This document shows positions 44,365 through 54,727 of a stretch of 64,000 nucleotides of DNA, in pieces. Below the pieces are notes generated by a model. That model did not search any database, was not told the DNA's origin, and was given only the letters and a program-made list of their open reading frames with translations. The position numbers and the translations under genes were made by a program. The stretch spans positions 142,133-206,132 of the forward strand of contig NZ_JYOV01000022.1 of assembly GCF_000963255.1 (NCBI RefSeq), written 5' to 3'. Position 1 is the stretch's first letter. Every line of letters starts with the position of its first letter. This stretch comes from Streptococcus infantis (GTDB taxonomy: Bacteria; Bacillota; Bacilli; Lactobacillales; Streptococcaceae).

Positions 44365-44392
44365 AAACTCACCAACCTGAGCTAGTGAGTTT
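44365..44392 (-). terminator. Terminator of the amino acid permease gene
   Basis: An 8-bp stem AAACTCAC (44365-44372) with GTGAGTTT (44385-44392) is followed on the minus strand by a T run (44361-44367). Confidence 0.75.
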
Positions 44393-44397
44393 ATAAC

Positions 44398-45771
44398 TTA
44401 TTTTCTAAATTTCCATTGGCTGTAAATACCAAATGCAACAATCCAGATAGCTGAACCTCTAGCTCCCATTACAGTTGATTCTTGTAAGAAGAGTGTTCCA
44501 AATACAAAGATAAAGAAGAGCATTGTTAAAGGATTTAGCAAGCGATATTGGGGCATGAGATAGCCATCTGCCATAAAGTCCTTAGACTTACGATATTTGA
44601 GATGGGCTACCATGATCAAGATGTAGATAGCGATATAAACACCTGATGAAGAAGCTGTAATCAAAGCAAAGGCATCTGATACGCCAGGAAGTACATTGAT
44701 GAATGCTGCAAAACCAATCAATACGGCAGAAGCAATGATTGCATTCTGAGGAACGTTGTGGCGTGAGAGGGTATCTGCCTTAATAGCTTTCAAGAAACGA
44801 TTTGGTGAATCATGGGCAATCTGATACAAATGACGCCCTGTTGAGTAAAGGGTTGAATTCAAGGCTGATGCAGCTGAAGTCAAGACAACAAAGTTAATCA
44901 AAGCAGCCGCCCACTTAAGACCAACAAGTTCAAATACCGTTACAAATGGTGAATCTGCTGCAGAAAGCTCACGCCAAGGAATAATAGACATGATGGCTAA
45001 AAGAGCTCCACCATAGAAAAAGATAATTCGCAAAGGAATTTCCTTAACAGCCTTAGGCAATACTTTTCTTGGATCCTTAGTTTCAGATGTAGTAACACCG
45101 ATAAATTCAATCATCAAGTATGCAAAGAAAACCATCTGGAAGGCCATGACAAAGTTCATAGCACCATTTGGGAAAAGTGAGAAGTGTTCACTGATATTGG
45201 CAAGACTTGCTGAACCATAAGGCGTTTCAAAGCCAGTCAAAACTAGAAAGACACCTGTCGCAATCATGGCAAGAATGGCCACGATTTTGATCATAGCAAA
45301 CCAAAATTCTACTTCACCAAAGATTTTAACGGCAATCAAGTTCACTAAGCCGAGTATTGTCAGAAATACAACCTGAATCAACCAAGATGGCCAGGAGGGA
45401 AACCAAAACTGAACATAGTGAGCAATAGCTGTAATCTCAGCCATACCAATAAAGACTACTGAGAGCCAGTAAGACCAGACTGAGAAGTAACCCCAACCCT
45501 GACCTAGATAACGAGTAATAAAGTTGATAAAGGTATGCTGCTCTGGGTCTTGGTACAACATTTCCCCGATAGCACGCATCATAAGATACATAAAGCCACC
45601 CGTAATCATATAGACCAAGACGATTGACGGACCTGTCAAACTAATGGAACGTCCAGCTCCTAGAAATAGTCCCGTTCCAATCGTTCCTGCAATCGCCATA
45701 ACCTGAACATGGCGATTGGTTAACCCACGTTCCATTTTATTTTTCTTTTTGTGCTTATTTTCTGAATTCAT
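44398..45771 (-). CDS. Amino acid permease (APC superfamily, AAT family)
   Basis: This 457-residue protein has 12 predicted membrane helices and a positively charged N-terminus (KHKKKNKMERGL). The family signature MAIAGTIGTGLFLGAGRSI, unwound helix 1, lies near residue 26, and EFIGVTTSETKDPRKVLPKAV near residue 235. Closest in type to D-serine/D-alanine/glycine (CycA-like) permeases that import amino acids with protons. The exact substrate is not clear. GAGGAG lies 5 bases before the ATG. A near-palindrome of the LacI-family type lies just upstream within the greA terminator. Confidence 0.85.
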   Translation of the reverse strand: MNSENKHKKKNKMERGLTNRHVQVMAIAGTIGTGLFLGAGRSISLTGPSIVLVYMITGGFMYLMMRAIGEMLYQDPEQHTFINFITRYLGQGWGYFSVWSYWLSVVFIGMAEITAIAHYVQFWFPSWPSWLIQVVFLTILGLVNLIAVKIFGEVEFWFAMIKIVAILAMIATGVFLVLTGFETPYGSASLANISEHFSLFPNGAMNFVMAFQMVFFAYLMIEFIGVTTSETKDPRKVLPKAVKEIPLRIIFFYGGALLAIMSIIPWRELSAADSPFVTVFELVGLKWAAALINFVVLTSAASALNSTLYSTGRHLYQIAHDSPNRFLKAIKADTLSRHNVPQNAIIASAVLIGFAAFINVLPGVSDAFALITASSSGVYIAIYILIMVAHLKYRKSKDFMADGYLMPQYRLLNPLTMLFFIFVFGTLFLQESTVMGARGSAIWIVAFGIYSQWKFRK

Positions 45772-45800
45772 ATAGTCTCCTCTAGTTTTTAGAATTAAGA

Positions 45801-45845
45801 AAAGGAGTAATGGGAAGCGCTTTCCCTATATCTACTCCTTCTTTT
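45801..45845 (-). terminator. greA terminator with nested hairpin
   Basis: An outer stem (45802-45809 with 45833-45840) encloses a near-perfect inner palindrome GGGAAGCGCTTTCCC (45812-45826). T-rich sequence follows on the minus strand. The inner palindrome also matches a weak cre site (13 of 16 positions). Confidence 0.6.
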
Positions 45846-45853
45846 CATTCCTA

Positions 45854-46336
45854 TTAAACTGTTTTTTCTACTTTTAAGATTTTAACATCATAGCTTCCTA
45901 CAGGTGTTTCAATCGTAGCAGTATCACCTGTTTTCTTACCAATCAAGGCTTGCCCAATTGGGCTTTCATTTGATACTTTACCTGCAAAGGCATCTGCACC
46001 CGCTGATCCCACGATGATATATACTTCTTCGTCGTCTTCACCAATTTCTTGGATAGTGACTGTTTTCCCGATAGCAACTTCATCTTGAGCAACTGCATCG
46101 CTATTGACAATCTCAGCATAACGGATTTTTGTTTCCAAGCTAGAGATTTGTCCTTCAACGAAGGCTTGCTCGTCCTTAGCTGCTTCATACTCACTATTTT
46201 CTGACAAGTCACCGTATGAACGCGCAATCTTGATGCGTTCTACAACTTCTGGACGACGAACTAGTTTCAACTCTTCTAATTCTTTTTCGAGTTTTTCCTT
46301 TTCTTCAAGGGTCATTGGATATGTTTTTTCTGCCAT
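45854..46336 (-). CDS. greA: Transcription elongation factor GreA
   Basis: This 160-residue factor has an N-terminal coiled coil (about 12-75, with [22 protein letters not shown] carrying the tip acidic residues, given here in part) and a C-terminal FKBP-like domain ending SYDVKILKV. It enters the RNA polymerase secondary channel and stimulates cleavage of backtracked RNA. ATG 46334-46336 is chosen because relatives begin MAEKTYPMT; the ribosome binding site is weak. It lies downstream of mltG, as in pneumococcus. Confidence 0.95.
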   Translation of the reverse strand: MAEKTYPMTLEEKEKLEKELEELKLVRRPEVVERIKIARSYGDLSENSEYEAAKDEQAFVEGQISSLETKIRYAEIVNSDAVAQDEVAIGKTVTIQEIGEDDEEVYIIVGSAGADAFAGKVSNESPIGQALIGKKTGDTATIETPVGSYDVKILKVEKTV

Positions 46337-46345
46337 TTTTCTCAA

Positions 46346-46690
46346 CTTTCTTTTGATTAAATTTAAATTTCTTTAGGTAGTAAAGCAAAATTATGTGGTA
46401 AACCACATAATTTTACAATGAAGACAAAGTCTTTTTAAAGCTTTCCTTAAATGATTTTGGTCAGTAGCGACCTTTTAAAATCTGTGCCTAAACCGAATGA
46501 TTCTATCACTGCTAGACTCAGGTTCAAATAAGAGGTAGGTTTTGACTTTCGTAATTTCCGAACGCCTAAAACTTGTGAATTTCAGGCGTTTCTAATCATA
46601 GCGGAAAGACTGGTGTGACTTGCTATTCCCGTAAAAATAAGAGATTCTTTTCTACATTCACGGATTTAATCGCAAATCTTGTTCTAAGAG
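46346..46690. other. Intergenic region between mltG and greA with two hairpins
   Basis: The 345 bases contain no gene that I can support. A hairpin AAAATTATGTGG/CCACATAATTTT lies at about 46388-46415 and a second, AACGCCT.../...AGGCGTT, at 46561-46590. The second may end mltG transcription and the first may precede greA transcription. No coding remnant was recognised. Confidence 0.45.
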
Positions 46691-48451
46691 TTAGTTTGAA
46701 CTACTTGATTGTGTCAGTTTACTGTTGACATGCTCTGCAACGTTTCGATCATGTTCTTCTCGTGTAGTTGCAAAGTAAACCTTGCCATCTTGTACGTTGG
46801 CTACAAAGTAGAGATAGTCGCTCTTAGTTTGATTGATACTTGCTTCAATTGCATCCAGACTTGGACTGTCTACTGGACCAGGCATTAAGCCAAGGTTCGT
46901 ATAATCATTATATGGTGAATTGATTGTTGTATCAATTGCTGCATCATCTGCCAAGCTAATATTTTGTCCTAGCTTACCTTCTGCATAGAGAATAGCAATA
47001 TTACTCTGAAGTGGCATACCAAGGTTCAAACGATTATAGAAAACTCCAGCGATCAGCTTGCGATCGTCAGTTTTCAATCCTTCTTTTTCCACAAGTGATG
47101 CGATGGTGAGGAGTTCATTCACTGTCAAGTTCTTTTCTTTGATTGCAGTGTAATGTGCTGACAAGTTTTTGTCCATAGTTGCCACCATTTCATCAATCAA
47201 GCTTTCAATAGTTGTGCTTTCTTTGATAGCATAAGTTGCTGGGAATAGGTACCCTTCTAAACGATAACGAACACCACTTTCTTTAGTTGGTAGACTTCCG
47301 AGAAGGGTTGGATACTTAGCAACTAATTGAGAGATGAAGGTTTCATCTTGCACTTTTGCCAAGAAGGCATCAGCCGTCAAAGGTTCTTTAAACTCTCCTT
47401 GAAGCTGACCAACTGTTTGTGCGATTTGATCAAGGGTATAACCTTCAGGGATTGTAAGATTTGCAAGTGCAACCTCTTGAGGTTGAGGCGTTCCTCCCTT
47501 TTGCAATTCTTTGATGATATCATCTGTACTCATGCTCTTTTGCAAATTATAGTAACCAGATTTCAAATCATTGTAGTCTTTATACTTAGCATAAAGGCTA
47601 AAGATAAAACCATGTTTTACCAATCCAGAGTTTTCTAAGGTATCACCAATTTGCTGAAGATTGGCCCCTTCTGGAATCTGAACCGTAACATACTGTTTTG
47701 AATTTGCATCAACCGGTTGGAGTGCAGATTCGACATAACGGTAACCAAAGAATCCACCCACACCTAGTAAAATCAATAAAACAAATACTGTTACGAAAAA
47801 TCCTTTCAAGCGTGATTTTTTCTTTTTCTTGATTGGTTTCACTGATTCTTTACGACTTCTTCTAGGAAGTTCAGTTCTAGTTTCAACTGGAGCAACTGGC
47901 TCTTGACTTGGAGTTTCTTTTGCAAGAACTGTTGGTTTCGGTTGAGGTTTAATATTATTTCGAGCAGGACTTGGTTTGGCCTGATTCGTACGATAAGAAA
48001 CTGGAATCCTTGTCGAATTAGCATTGAACTCTTTCTCTTCTTGAACCGGCTGAGCAGGTTCAAGAGGCTTGACGGGTTCAACAGCTTCCGTTGATGGTAG
48101 AGGATCTGGAGCTACAGCTGGCTCTGAAACTACAGCTGGCTCTGAAGATACAACTGGTTCTGAAGCTACAGAAGTTTCAACTGAATCATCTTGTAAAACT
48201 GGACGTGGTGGAACTGCTGGAGCATTAGCAAGTAATTCATCCACTAGAGAAACAGAATTGGCCATCAAGTCTTCTACTGAAGGCTCTTCCACTGGGTTTT
48301 CCGCTTCTGAACTATTATTTAAATTTGAAAACAAATCATCGTTGTTACTTTTAGTATTCGCGATCCCGTCTTCTCTTTTTAATCTTTCTAAATCTCTTAA
48401 AATTTGTTCTTTAAAACTTAACTTTTCTTCTTCTCGAGAATTTTCGCTCAA
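46691..48451 (-). CDS. mltG: Endolytic murein transglycosylase MltG
   Basis: This 586-residue membrane protein starts with TTG, with AGGAGG 9 bases upstream. A long cytoplasmic N-terminal region (1-205) contains SEPV/EPAV-type repeats (about 95-130), then Lys-rich sequence and one membrane helix (about 208-230), followed by a LysM-like part and the extracellular YceG domain. The catalytic Glu is in LLTIASLVEKEG near residue 450. The enzyme cuts nascent glycan strands at the membrane and ends or releases them during peripheral wall synthesis. The N-terminal region varies in length among mitis-group strains. Confidence 0.92.
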   Translation of the reverse strand: MSENSREEEKLSFKEQILRDLERLKREDGIANTKSNNDDLFSNLNNSSEAENPVEEPSVEDLMANSVSLVDELLANAPAVPPRPVLQDDSVETSVASEPVVSSEPAVVSEPAVAPDPLPSTEAVEPVKPLEPAQPVQEEKEFNANSTRIPVSYRTNQAKPSPARNNIKPQPKPTVLAKETPSQEPVAPVETRTELPRRSRKESVKPIKKKKKSRLKGFFVTVFVLLILLGVGGFFGYRYVESALQPVDANSKQYVTVQIPEGANLQQIGDTLENSGLVKHGFIFSLYAKYKDYNDLKSGYYNLQKSMSTDDIIKELQKGGTPQPQEVALANLTIPEGYTLDQIAQTVGQLQGEFKEPLTADAFLAKVQDETFISQLVAKYPTLLGSLPTKESGVRYRLEGYLFPATYAIKESTTIESLIDEMVATMDKNLSAHYTAIKEKNLTVNELLTIASLVEKEGLKTDDRKLIAGVFYNRLNLGMPLQSNIAILYAEGKLGQNISLADDAAIDTTINSPYNDYTNLGLMPGPVDSPSLDAIEASINQTKSDYLYFVANVQDGKVYFATTREEHDRNVAEHVNSKLTQSSSSN

Positions 48452-48532
48452 AGGTGTTACCTCCTTGTTGATAATCCATAATATTATATCTTAAAAACTA
48501 AAGAAAAGCAACCATAGATGCCTTCCTGCTGC

Positions 48533-49027
48533 CTAATTCGTGTTTTCCCAGACCATGTCATACCATTCTTCACCAGCAAAAGTCGACTTTGATTTTCCTT
48601 CATTCACAAAATCATGTTTCTCATAATAGCCAATGAGATAGTCATGGCAGGTTAGATTGATTCCCTCACGCTCATGCTCAAGAGCGAGATCTTTTAAAGC
48701 GGTCAATAATTTTCGTCCGACACCTAAAGCTTGAGCTTTCTTAGCAATGGATAGACAAGTCACAGAGATATAGCCACCTTTTTGATGGCTATAATCTTTA
48801 ATGTCTTCTGTAAAGGACTGGTCTTGTAAATGTCGATGAGGGACTACTGGTCCCTCAATATAGCCTAGAATTTCCCCCTCTTTTTCAGCCACTAAAAAAC
48901 TGGTCTTGATTTCCTTCAGATGAGCTTCAAAAACAGGACGAGGAATGGCTTCTTCAATTGAAAAATTTTCTAGTTCAATTTCAAAGATACGATCTAAATC
49001 TGTCAATCTAGCTTGTCTAATAATCAT
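48533..49027 (-). CDS. GNAT-family N-acetyltransferase
   Basis: This 164-residue protein begins MIIRQARLTDLDRIFEIELE and has the acetyl-CoA motif LSIAKKAQALGVGRKLLTAL near residue 92. ATG 49025-49027 is used because AGGAG lies 5 bases upstream. It overlaps by 4 bases the preceding acetyltransferase gene, and both follow murC on the same strand. Substrate unknown. Confidence 0.8.
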   Translation of the reverse strand: MIIRQARLTDLDRIFEIELENFSIEEAIPRPVFEAHLKEIKTSFLVAEKEGEILGYIEGPVVPHRHLQDQSFTEDIKDYSHQKGGYISVTCLSIAKKAQALGVGRKLLTALKDLALEHEREGINLTCHDYLIGYYEKHDFVNEGKSKSTFAGEEWYDMVWENTN

Positions 49028-49539
49028 ATTTTCTCCTGATAATAGGGATTCTGCCAACGCATGAGAAAGGCAACTTCACTGCTCCTTTCTCCATCTACAA
49101 TCCCTTGTTCCACAAATCCATTCATTTCAAAGTAGGCCAGCAACTCATCCTCACAAAGCAGGTAAATACCTGGTCTATTTTGCTGACGGGTAACTTCCTT
49201 CAAAGCTGCTAGCAACAAGGTTCCAAAGCCTTGCCCCTGAAAATCGGGATCGACAGCTAAATCTTCAAGGATGATTGAGTTCTCACTAATGAATTCCTCA
49301 TCTCCGATCTCAAGCATCCATTGTCTTAAAGAGGGAATAGGAGGTGTCGTCGCAATGATATAAGCAATCCCTTGATCATCCAGGCTAGCTAAGAGAAACG
49401 TACCCGCATGCTTGCGGATACGTTCTTCTATTATTTCTCTATTCAATACTTCTAGGGAGTTTGAAATACTTTCTTGTATCAAGCAAATCTGATTTATATC
49501 TGATTGCTGTGCTTCCCTGATTTTAATTGGAAATTCCAT
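49024..49539 (-). CDS. GNAT-family N-acetyltransferase
   Basis: This 171-residue protein has the motif VDPDFQGQGFGTLLLAALKE near residue 100 and a C-terminal YFEMNGFVEQG. AAGGAAG lies before the ATG, 8 bases after the murC stop. With the next gene it is a pair of adjacent, distantly related acetyltransferases in a cell-wall gene cluster. Whether they act on a wall precursor is unknown. Confidence 0.8.
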   Translation of the reverse strand: MEFPIKIREAQQSDINQICLIQESISNSLEVLNREIIEERIRKHAGTFLLASLDDQGIAYIIATTPPIPSLRQWMLEIGDEEFISENSIILEDLAVDPDFQGQGFGTLLLAALKEVTRQQNRPGIYLLCEDELLAYFEMNGFVEQGIVDGERSSEVAFLMRWQNPYYQEKI

Positions 49540-49547
49540 GATCTTCC

Positions 49548-50882
49548 TTACTGAACATTGCTTGTCAAATTAGACAAGAGACGTTCGAATGAATATTCAT
49601 AAGTTTGGATATCGCCAGCTCCCATAAAGACATAGACAGCATTATCATGGTCTAGGAGTGGAGAAACATTTTCAACTGTGATAACTTGATGTTTCTTGTT
49701 GATTTTATTTGCAAGGTCTTCTACCTTGACATCACCATGGTCCACCTCACGAGCAGATCCATAGATTTGTGCGAGGTAAACTGCATCAGCCTGATTCAAG
49801 GCCTGAGCAAAATCATCCAACAAGGCAATTGTACGAGTAAAGGTATGTGGTTGGAAAATTGCCACGATTTCCTTGCTTGGGTATTTTTGACGTGCAGCAT
49901 CTAGCGTCGCAATGATCTCAGTTGGATGGTGAGCAAAGTCATCGATGATAACCGTATTATTAACAACCTTTTCTGTAAAGCGACGTTTCACTCCACCAAA
50001 AGTCTTCAAGTGTTCACGCACTAAATTCAAATCAAAGCCAGCAGTATAAAGCAAACCAATCACTGCTGTGGCATTCATGATATTGTGGCGACCGAAAGTT
50101 GGAATGTGGAATTGACCCAACTCTTGATCACGGAAGTGAACGGTAAAGGTTGAACCTGTTGTAGAACGAAGCAAGTCACTTGCTACAAAGTCATTACCTT
50201 CTGTTTCAAAACCATAGTAGTAAATCGGAGCATTAGCCGTAATCTTACGCAACTCAGCATCTTCACCGTAAACGAACAAGCCTTTAGTAATTTGTTTGGC
50301 ATAATCATTGAAGGCGTTGAAGACATCTTCCAAGCTTGTGAAATAGTCAGGGTGGTCAAAATCAATGTTAGTGATGATAGAGTACTCTGGATGATATGGC
50401 ATGAAATGGCGCTCATACTCGTCTGATTCAAAGACAAAATACTTGGCATTTTCAGAACCACGACCTGTACCATCTCCGATCAAGTAGCTAGTATCAGTGA
50501 TGTGTGACAAGACGTGAGAAAGCATCCCAGTCGTTGAAGTCTTACCGTGTGCACCAGCAACTCCCATGCTGATAAAGTCACGCATAAAGCTACCAAGAAA
50601 CTCATGATAACGTTTATAGCTGATACCATTTTGGTCCGCGTAAGCAATTTCAACATTGTTATCTGGACGGAAGGCATTACCAGCGATAATTTCTAAATCT
50701 CCTTGAAGATTTTTTTCATCAAAAGGTAAAATTGTAATTCCTGCTTGCTCTAGTCCACGTTGTGTAAAGTAGTACTTTTCAACGTCAGAACCTTGCACCT
50801 TGTGCCCCATTTGATGCAACATCAAAGCCAAGGCACTCATACCTGATCCTTTGATTCCGATAAAATGATAGGTTTTTGCCAT
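49548..50882 (-). CDS. murC: UDP-N-acetylmuramate--L-alanine ligase
   Basis: This 444-residue cytoplasmic ligase adds the first residue, L-alanine, to UDP-MurNAc. The UDP-binding N-terminus is [20 protein letters not shown]; the ATP loop [12 protein letters not shown] lies near residue 110; FDHPDYF and the [16 protein letters not shown] segment follow; and the C-terminal domain contains [10 protein letters not shown]. Length and motifs are normal. It lies 11 bases after an unknown gene, in the same strand order as in pneumococcus. Confidence 0.96.
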   Translation of the reverse strand: MAKTYHFIGIKGSGMSALALMLHQMGHKVQGSDVEKYYFTQRGLEQAGITILPFDEKNLQGDLEIIAGNAFRPDNNVEIAYADQNGISYKRYHEFLGSFMRDFISMGVAGAHGKTSTTGMLSHVLSHITDTSYLIGDGTGRGSENAKYFVFESDEYERHFMPYHPEYSIITNIDFDHPDYFTSLEDVFNAFNDYAKQITKGLFVYGEDAELRKITANAPIYYYGFETEGNDFVASDLLRSTTGSTFTVHFRDQELGQFHIPTFGRHNIMNATAVIGLLYTAGFDLNLVREHLKTFGGVKRRFTEKVVNNTVIIDDFAHHPTEIIATLDAARQKYPSKEIVAIFQPHTFTRTIALLDDFAQALNQADAVYLAQIYGSAREVDHGDVKVEDLANKINKKHQVITVENVSPLLDHDNAVYVFMGAGDIQTYEYSFERLLSNLTSNVQ

Positions 50883-50893
50883 TTTCTTCCCCT

Positions 50894-51490
50894 CTATTCG
50901 CTCATTCTAGTCAAGTTGAGCTCGTGGGCCACTTGACGTTCTTGTTCTTTTTGTTTGCTTTTTTTGTTATAAATTTGGCTTTTCTTTAAAAAGTCATAAT
51001 TGTTTTTCTTGGAATGACTTGTTTCACCATCTGAAATTGGATGTTCTGCTTGAGAAACTGTTTCTGCTAAAATATAGTGAGACTGACCTAACTTCTGACT
51101 ATATTTCGCAAATTCTCCTGGATTTTCCTTTTGAAAAGGTGCTGTCGGTTGATTTGATGGACGCACATGGCTTGTCTTCGGTTGACGTCTCGTATGACTT
51201 ACATCCTGAGTCAAATATCTAGCCGAGCGCTTCTTTTTCAAATCCGCGCGAGCTTCTTCACGCGCTAATTCAGCATAGGATTTTTCTTTTTTCTCAATCG
51301 GTTTTACAAAAGGTTTGACTTTCTCTTGCTTTTTGTCTTCAGTGATTGGAGACCATTCCAAGTAGTTTTTATCTTGGTAATCACCTTTTATATTACTGAT
51401 GAAATCAGACTCATCGTAGAGATTCATAACTGGCATTTCTGTCAACATGACTTCATCATCTGCCACTATTGGAAATCGTTTTTGTGTCAT
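50894..51490 (-). CDS. Conserved hypothetical protein between SNF2 helicase and murC
   Basis: This 198-residue protein is very polar and probably largely disordered, with Lys/Glu-rich stretches ([20 protein letters not shown]), an Arg/Gln/Pro-rich middle ([20 protein letters not shown]) and a basic C-terminal helix. It has no signal peptide, membrane segment or known domain. The conserved place next to murC is the main clue. AAAGG precedes the ATG. Function unknown. Confidence 0.7.
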   Translation of the reverse strand: MTQKRFPIVADDEVMLTEMPVMNLYDESDFISNIKGDYQDKNYLEWSPITEDKKQEKVKPFVKPIEKKEKSYAELAREEARADLKKKRSARYLTQDVSHTRRQPKTSHVRPSNQPTAPFQKENPGEFAKYSQKLGQSHYILAETVSQAEHPISDGETSHSKKNNYDFLKKSQIYNKKSKQKEQERQVAHELNLTRMSE

Positions 51491-51548
51491 ATTTATTTCC
51501 TTTCAATACTCCATTATAGCGTAATGTCTTGATTTTTCAAGTATAGGC

Positions 51549-54500
51549 TCATGAAATCCCTAAAATTTCTCGTATTTCAGCTAGACTCAGACTGCCACGA
51601 GACTCTGTTCCATCCAAGATTTCAGAAACAAGATTTTTCTTTTTCTCTTGTAATTCTTGAATCTTTTCTTCAATTGTACCTCGAGTCACAAGGCGATAAA
51701 CTTCAACAGCTTGCTCTTGCCCCATACGATGGGCGCGACCGATAGCCTGCGATTCAACTGCAGGATTCCACCATAAGTCTACTAGAATGACTGTATCGGC
51801 ACCAGTGAGATTGAGACCGACCCCGCCAGCCTTTAGGGAAATTAAAAATACATCGCGCTCACCTTGATTAAAGGCTTTGGTCATCTCTTGACGTTCTTGC
51901 GAAGGTGTTGAACCCGTAATTTTAAATGAAGTCAAACCTAAGTCAGGCAGCTCTTGCTCAATCCGATCCAGCATACCTCTAAATTGTGAGAAAATAAGTA
52001 CACGATGCCCACCTTCAGCAATCTGAACCAGCAAATCTCGTAAACTATCCAGTTTCCCGCTCTCTCCTTGGTAGTCCTCCATAAAGAGCGCAGGCGTATC
52101 ACAAATCTGACGCAGACGCATGAGTCCAGTCAAAATTTCGACGCGATTTCGTTGAAATTCCGAATCGCTTACCTGTCCCAAACGTTCCTGCATCTGTTGC
52201 AGTTGAGCAAGATAGATAGCTTTTTGTTGATCCTCCAGTTCATTCTTATAGACGACTTCAATCAAGTCAGGCAACTCTGTCAAAACCTCTTCTTTCTTAC
52301 GTCTCATGACAAAGGGTTTGATAAATTGAGCCACTCTCTCAGTTGATAGTTTCATAAACTCCTTCTTAGCAGGTAAGAGGCCTGGTAAGACAATCTGAAA
52401 AATCGACCAGAGTTCTCCCAGATGGTTTTCAATCGGTGTTCCTGATAGTGCAAAGACAGATGGAACCACAAATCGTCGTAAACTTTGAGCAATCTTCGTT
52501 TGTGCATTTTTCATGACTTGAGCTTCATCTAGAAAAAGAAAATCAAAAGATAGGTCTCGATAAATTTCACTATCTTGACGGAAAGTAGCATAGCTTGTCA
52601 CATAAATCTGATGATTTTCTGCCAAAATTGACTCTCGATGAGATTTTAAGCCATGCACAACCGCGACATCCAAATCTGGAGCAAACTTTTGAAATTCATC
52701 AGCCCAGTTATAGATTAAGCCAGACGGAGCAAGGATTAGGACACTAGTATCTGCTTGAACCTGACTACTTAAAAAGGCGATGGTTTGTAAGGTCTTCCCA
52801 AGTCCCATATCATCTGCTAAAATCCCACCAAAGCCATAATGGTGAAGCATCTGAAGCCACTGAATTCCCTTTTTCTGATAATCTCTAAGTTCTGCTTGGA
52901 TATTCAGCACTTTCATCGGAAAATCTTCTGGATGCGTCAAATCATGGGCCAGATTGCGAAATTCTTCGGTGAAAGAAATTTGATCCTGGTCCTTAAATAG
53001 ATGAGATAGGGTATAAGCTAGGGATTTACGAGCTCGAAAAGCTCCATCTTGTAGGTCCTCTATCCCTAATTCTTCTAAATCCTGACGGATACGCTTGGTC
53101 TGATCATCGAAATAGTAAACCTGATTCGAAGAGCTGATGTAATAATCCTGCTTCTCAACTAGCGCTTTCATCGCTCGATCGATTTCTTCTTGATCTATAT
53201 CTTGAAAATCAAATTGAATTTCTAATAGGTTTCCCTTGGATGAGATGTGAACTTGAGGCTTCTGAACCTGATAAAGGTCTTGCAAGCTTTCAGAAATCTT
53301 TAATTCTCCAAGTGCTGCAAAGGCTGGTAAAACTTCCTGGAAGAAGGCATGGACTGCATCAGCTTTCAAACTTTGACGCCATGAACGAAAATCTGCTTCA
53401 AATCCAGCTGATAGAGCTAGTTGAAAAATCTCTTTCTCTAGTTGAATATCGCTAGCAAAAGGAAGATTCTCTAGTTCATTACGATTCCTTACTAGGCAAG
53501 TTTCATACTGAAACTGCATATCCAAACGAATAGAACCGTCCTCTTCTCCTTCCATGTAGAAAGAAGGACGGAAAGACTGAATTCGAAGCCCAACAGGAGC
53601 CTCTACCTTTCCTACGTTTTCGAACTGGGATAAGGTTGAAGCTAAAAGGTCTCGGTCACTGGTATCAAATTGTAAAATCTTTCTACCACTTTTATCGATA
53701 GATACTTTTTTTAATTTTTCTATAAGTCTAGTTTGTTCTTTAGACAGAAGATAAAATGTACCTTTAGTAAACAAGACTTGTCCCTTATAAAACGAATTAA
53801 GCCCTACCTGTTGAACAATTTCCATCTCAAAATAGTTGGATTTTTCTTCAATTTTAAAGGTAAATAAGCCTGCTTGACCATCAAAATCTTGAAATACAAG
53901 ATGAGAATAGCTTGAAATCTGATGGTCAAATTGAAATTCATCTAAGCCCATCAGCAGACTAACACCCGGCTCAAAAAAAGACAGTGGGAAATAGAGATGA
54001 CGACCTTGATTTTGGAAAAAGAGGGCATTTTCAACCTCATCTTCTACAATTCCCTGAAGGAAATTCAGAACAAATTGGCTACTTTCATCAAACTGACGAA
54101 TATTCAAGGAAGTTTCATATAACTTTCCAATCATATAGGGTTTACTAGTTTCTAACACCTTCAGAAAAAGGGGGATATCTCGAATTACATAAAATTTCTG
54201 CGTCTGGATAAGACCGACTCTCAAAGTCCAAATAATGCGATTAGTCCCTGCTTCAATCTGCCCCTGAGCAGACAACTGATAGATTTCAGAAAGACTAGGA
54301 ATTTGAATGGATTCTAAAAACTTTCCTCCAAAAGTAACCTGAGTTTCAACTTCTTCTTTCTGTTCGTGCACATTTTCCAGATTTCCCAAGAGTTCCTGAC
54401 CAATCGGATCATTTTTCAGGTAATGCTCTAGTGCTGCCAAATGCACACAAAACCCTCTTTTTTGGAAAAAATCACAAGCACAAAAAACCAAATCATCATC

Positions 54501-54635
54501 CAGGCTATAGCGAATTTCTTCATCTGCTACACGCGCATAGAGGCGATGGTCTTTCTCTTTGATAATTTCAATCTGACTAGTTTCGTAGAGTTGAGCTCCC
54601 TCCATTCGAAGCTTCCCTGGAATCAATTTAGCCAT
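51549..54635 (-). CDS. SNF2-family helicase with SWIM zinc finger
   Basis: This 1028-residue protein begins with a SWIM-type zinc-binding motif (CACDFFQKRGFCVHL, about 52-66), followed by a region of about 500 residues typical of bacterial SNF2 proteins. The helicase core occupies about 580-1028: motif I DDMGLGKTLQTIAF, motif II LFLDEAQVMKN (DEAQ), and in the second lobe LISLKAGGVGLNLTGAD and QAIGRAHRMGQ. It is a DNA-dependent ATPase of unknown cellular role. An extended -10 TATAAT (minus strand, 54661-54666) precedes it. Confidence 0.88.
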   Translation of the reverse strand: MAKLIPGKLRMEGAQLYETSQIEIIKEKDHRLYARVADEEIRYSLDDDLVFCACDFFQKRGFCVHLAALEHYLKNDPIGQELLGNLENVHEQKEEVETQVTFGGKFLESIQIPSLSEIYQLSAQGQIEAGTNRIIWTLRVGLIQTQKFYVIRDIPLFLKVLETSKPYMIGKLYETSLNIRQFDESSQFVLNFLQGIVEDEVENALFFQNQGRHLYFPLSFFEPGVSLLMGLDEFQFDHQISSYSHLVFQDFDGQAGLFTFKIEEKSNYFEMEIVQQVGLNSFYKGQVLFTKGTFYLLSKEQTRLIEKLKKVSIDKSGRKILQFDTSDRDLLASTLSQFENVGKVEAPVGLRIQSFRPSFYMEGEEDGSIRLDMQFQYETCLVRNRNELENLPFASDIQLEKEIFQLALSAGFEADFRSWRQSLKADAVHAFFQEVLPAFAALGELKISESLQDLYQVQKPQVHISSKGNLLEIQFDFQDIDQEEIDRAMKALVEKQDYYISSSNQVYYFDDQTKRIRQDLEELGIEDLQDGAFRARKSLAYTLSHLFKDQDQISFTEEFRNLAHDLTHPEDFPMKVLNIQAELRDYQKKGIQWLQMLHHYGFGGILADDMGLGKTLQTIAFLSSQVQADTSVLILAPSGLIYNWADEFQKFAPDLDVAVVHGLKSHRESILAENHQIYVTSYATFRQDSEIYRDLSFDFLFLDEAQVMKNAQTKIAQSLRRFVVPSVFALSGTPIENHLGELWSIFQIVLPGLLPAKKEFMKLSTERVAQFIKPFVMRRKKEEVLTELPDLIEVVYKNELEDQQKAIYLAQLQQMQERLGQVSDSEFQRNRVEILTGLMRLRQICDTPALFMEDYQGESGKLDSLRDLLVQIAEGGHRVLIFSQFRGMLDRIEQELPDLGLTSFKITGSTPSQERQEMTKAFNQGERDVFLISLKAGGVGLNLTGADTVILVDLWWNPAVESQAIGRAHRMGQEQAVEVYRLVTRGTIEEKIQELQEKKKNLVSEILDGTESRGSLSLAEIREILGIS

Positions 54636-54688
54636 ATTTTCCCCTTTACTTTATCTCTTAATTATACCACATTTCTTCTTACGAAAAT

Positions 54689-54721
54689 AGCCTTCTAGGA
54701 GTACTTTTCTCCTAAAAGGCT
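54689..54721 (-). terminator. malY terminator
   Basis: A 13-bp stem (54689-54701 with 54709-54721) with one mismatched or wobble position is followed on the minus strand by ATTTTCG, just after the malY stop at 54728. Confidence 0.75.
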
Positions 54722-54727
54722 AGCTTC

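Noticed and set aside
48069..48494. Plus-strand Ser/Thr/Gly-rich open frame opposite the mltG N-terminus
   Set aside because: The composition is simply the complement of the Pro/Glu/Val repeat region in mltG, and it has no ribosome binding site.
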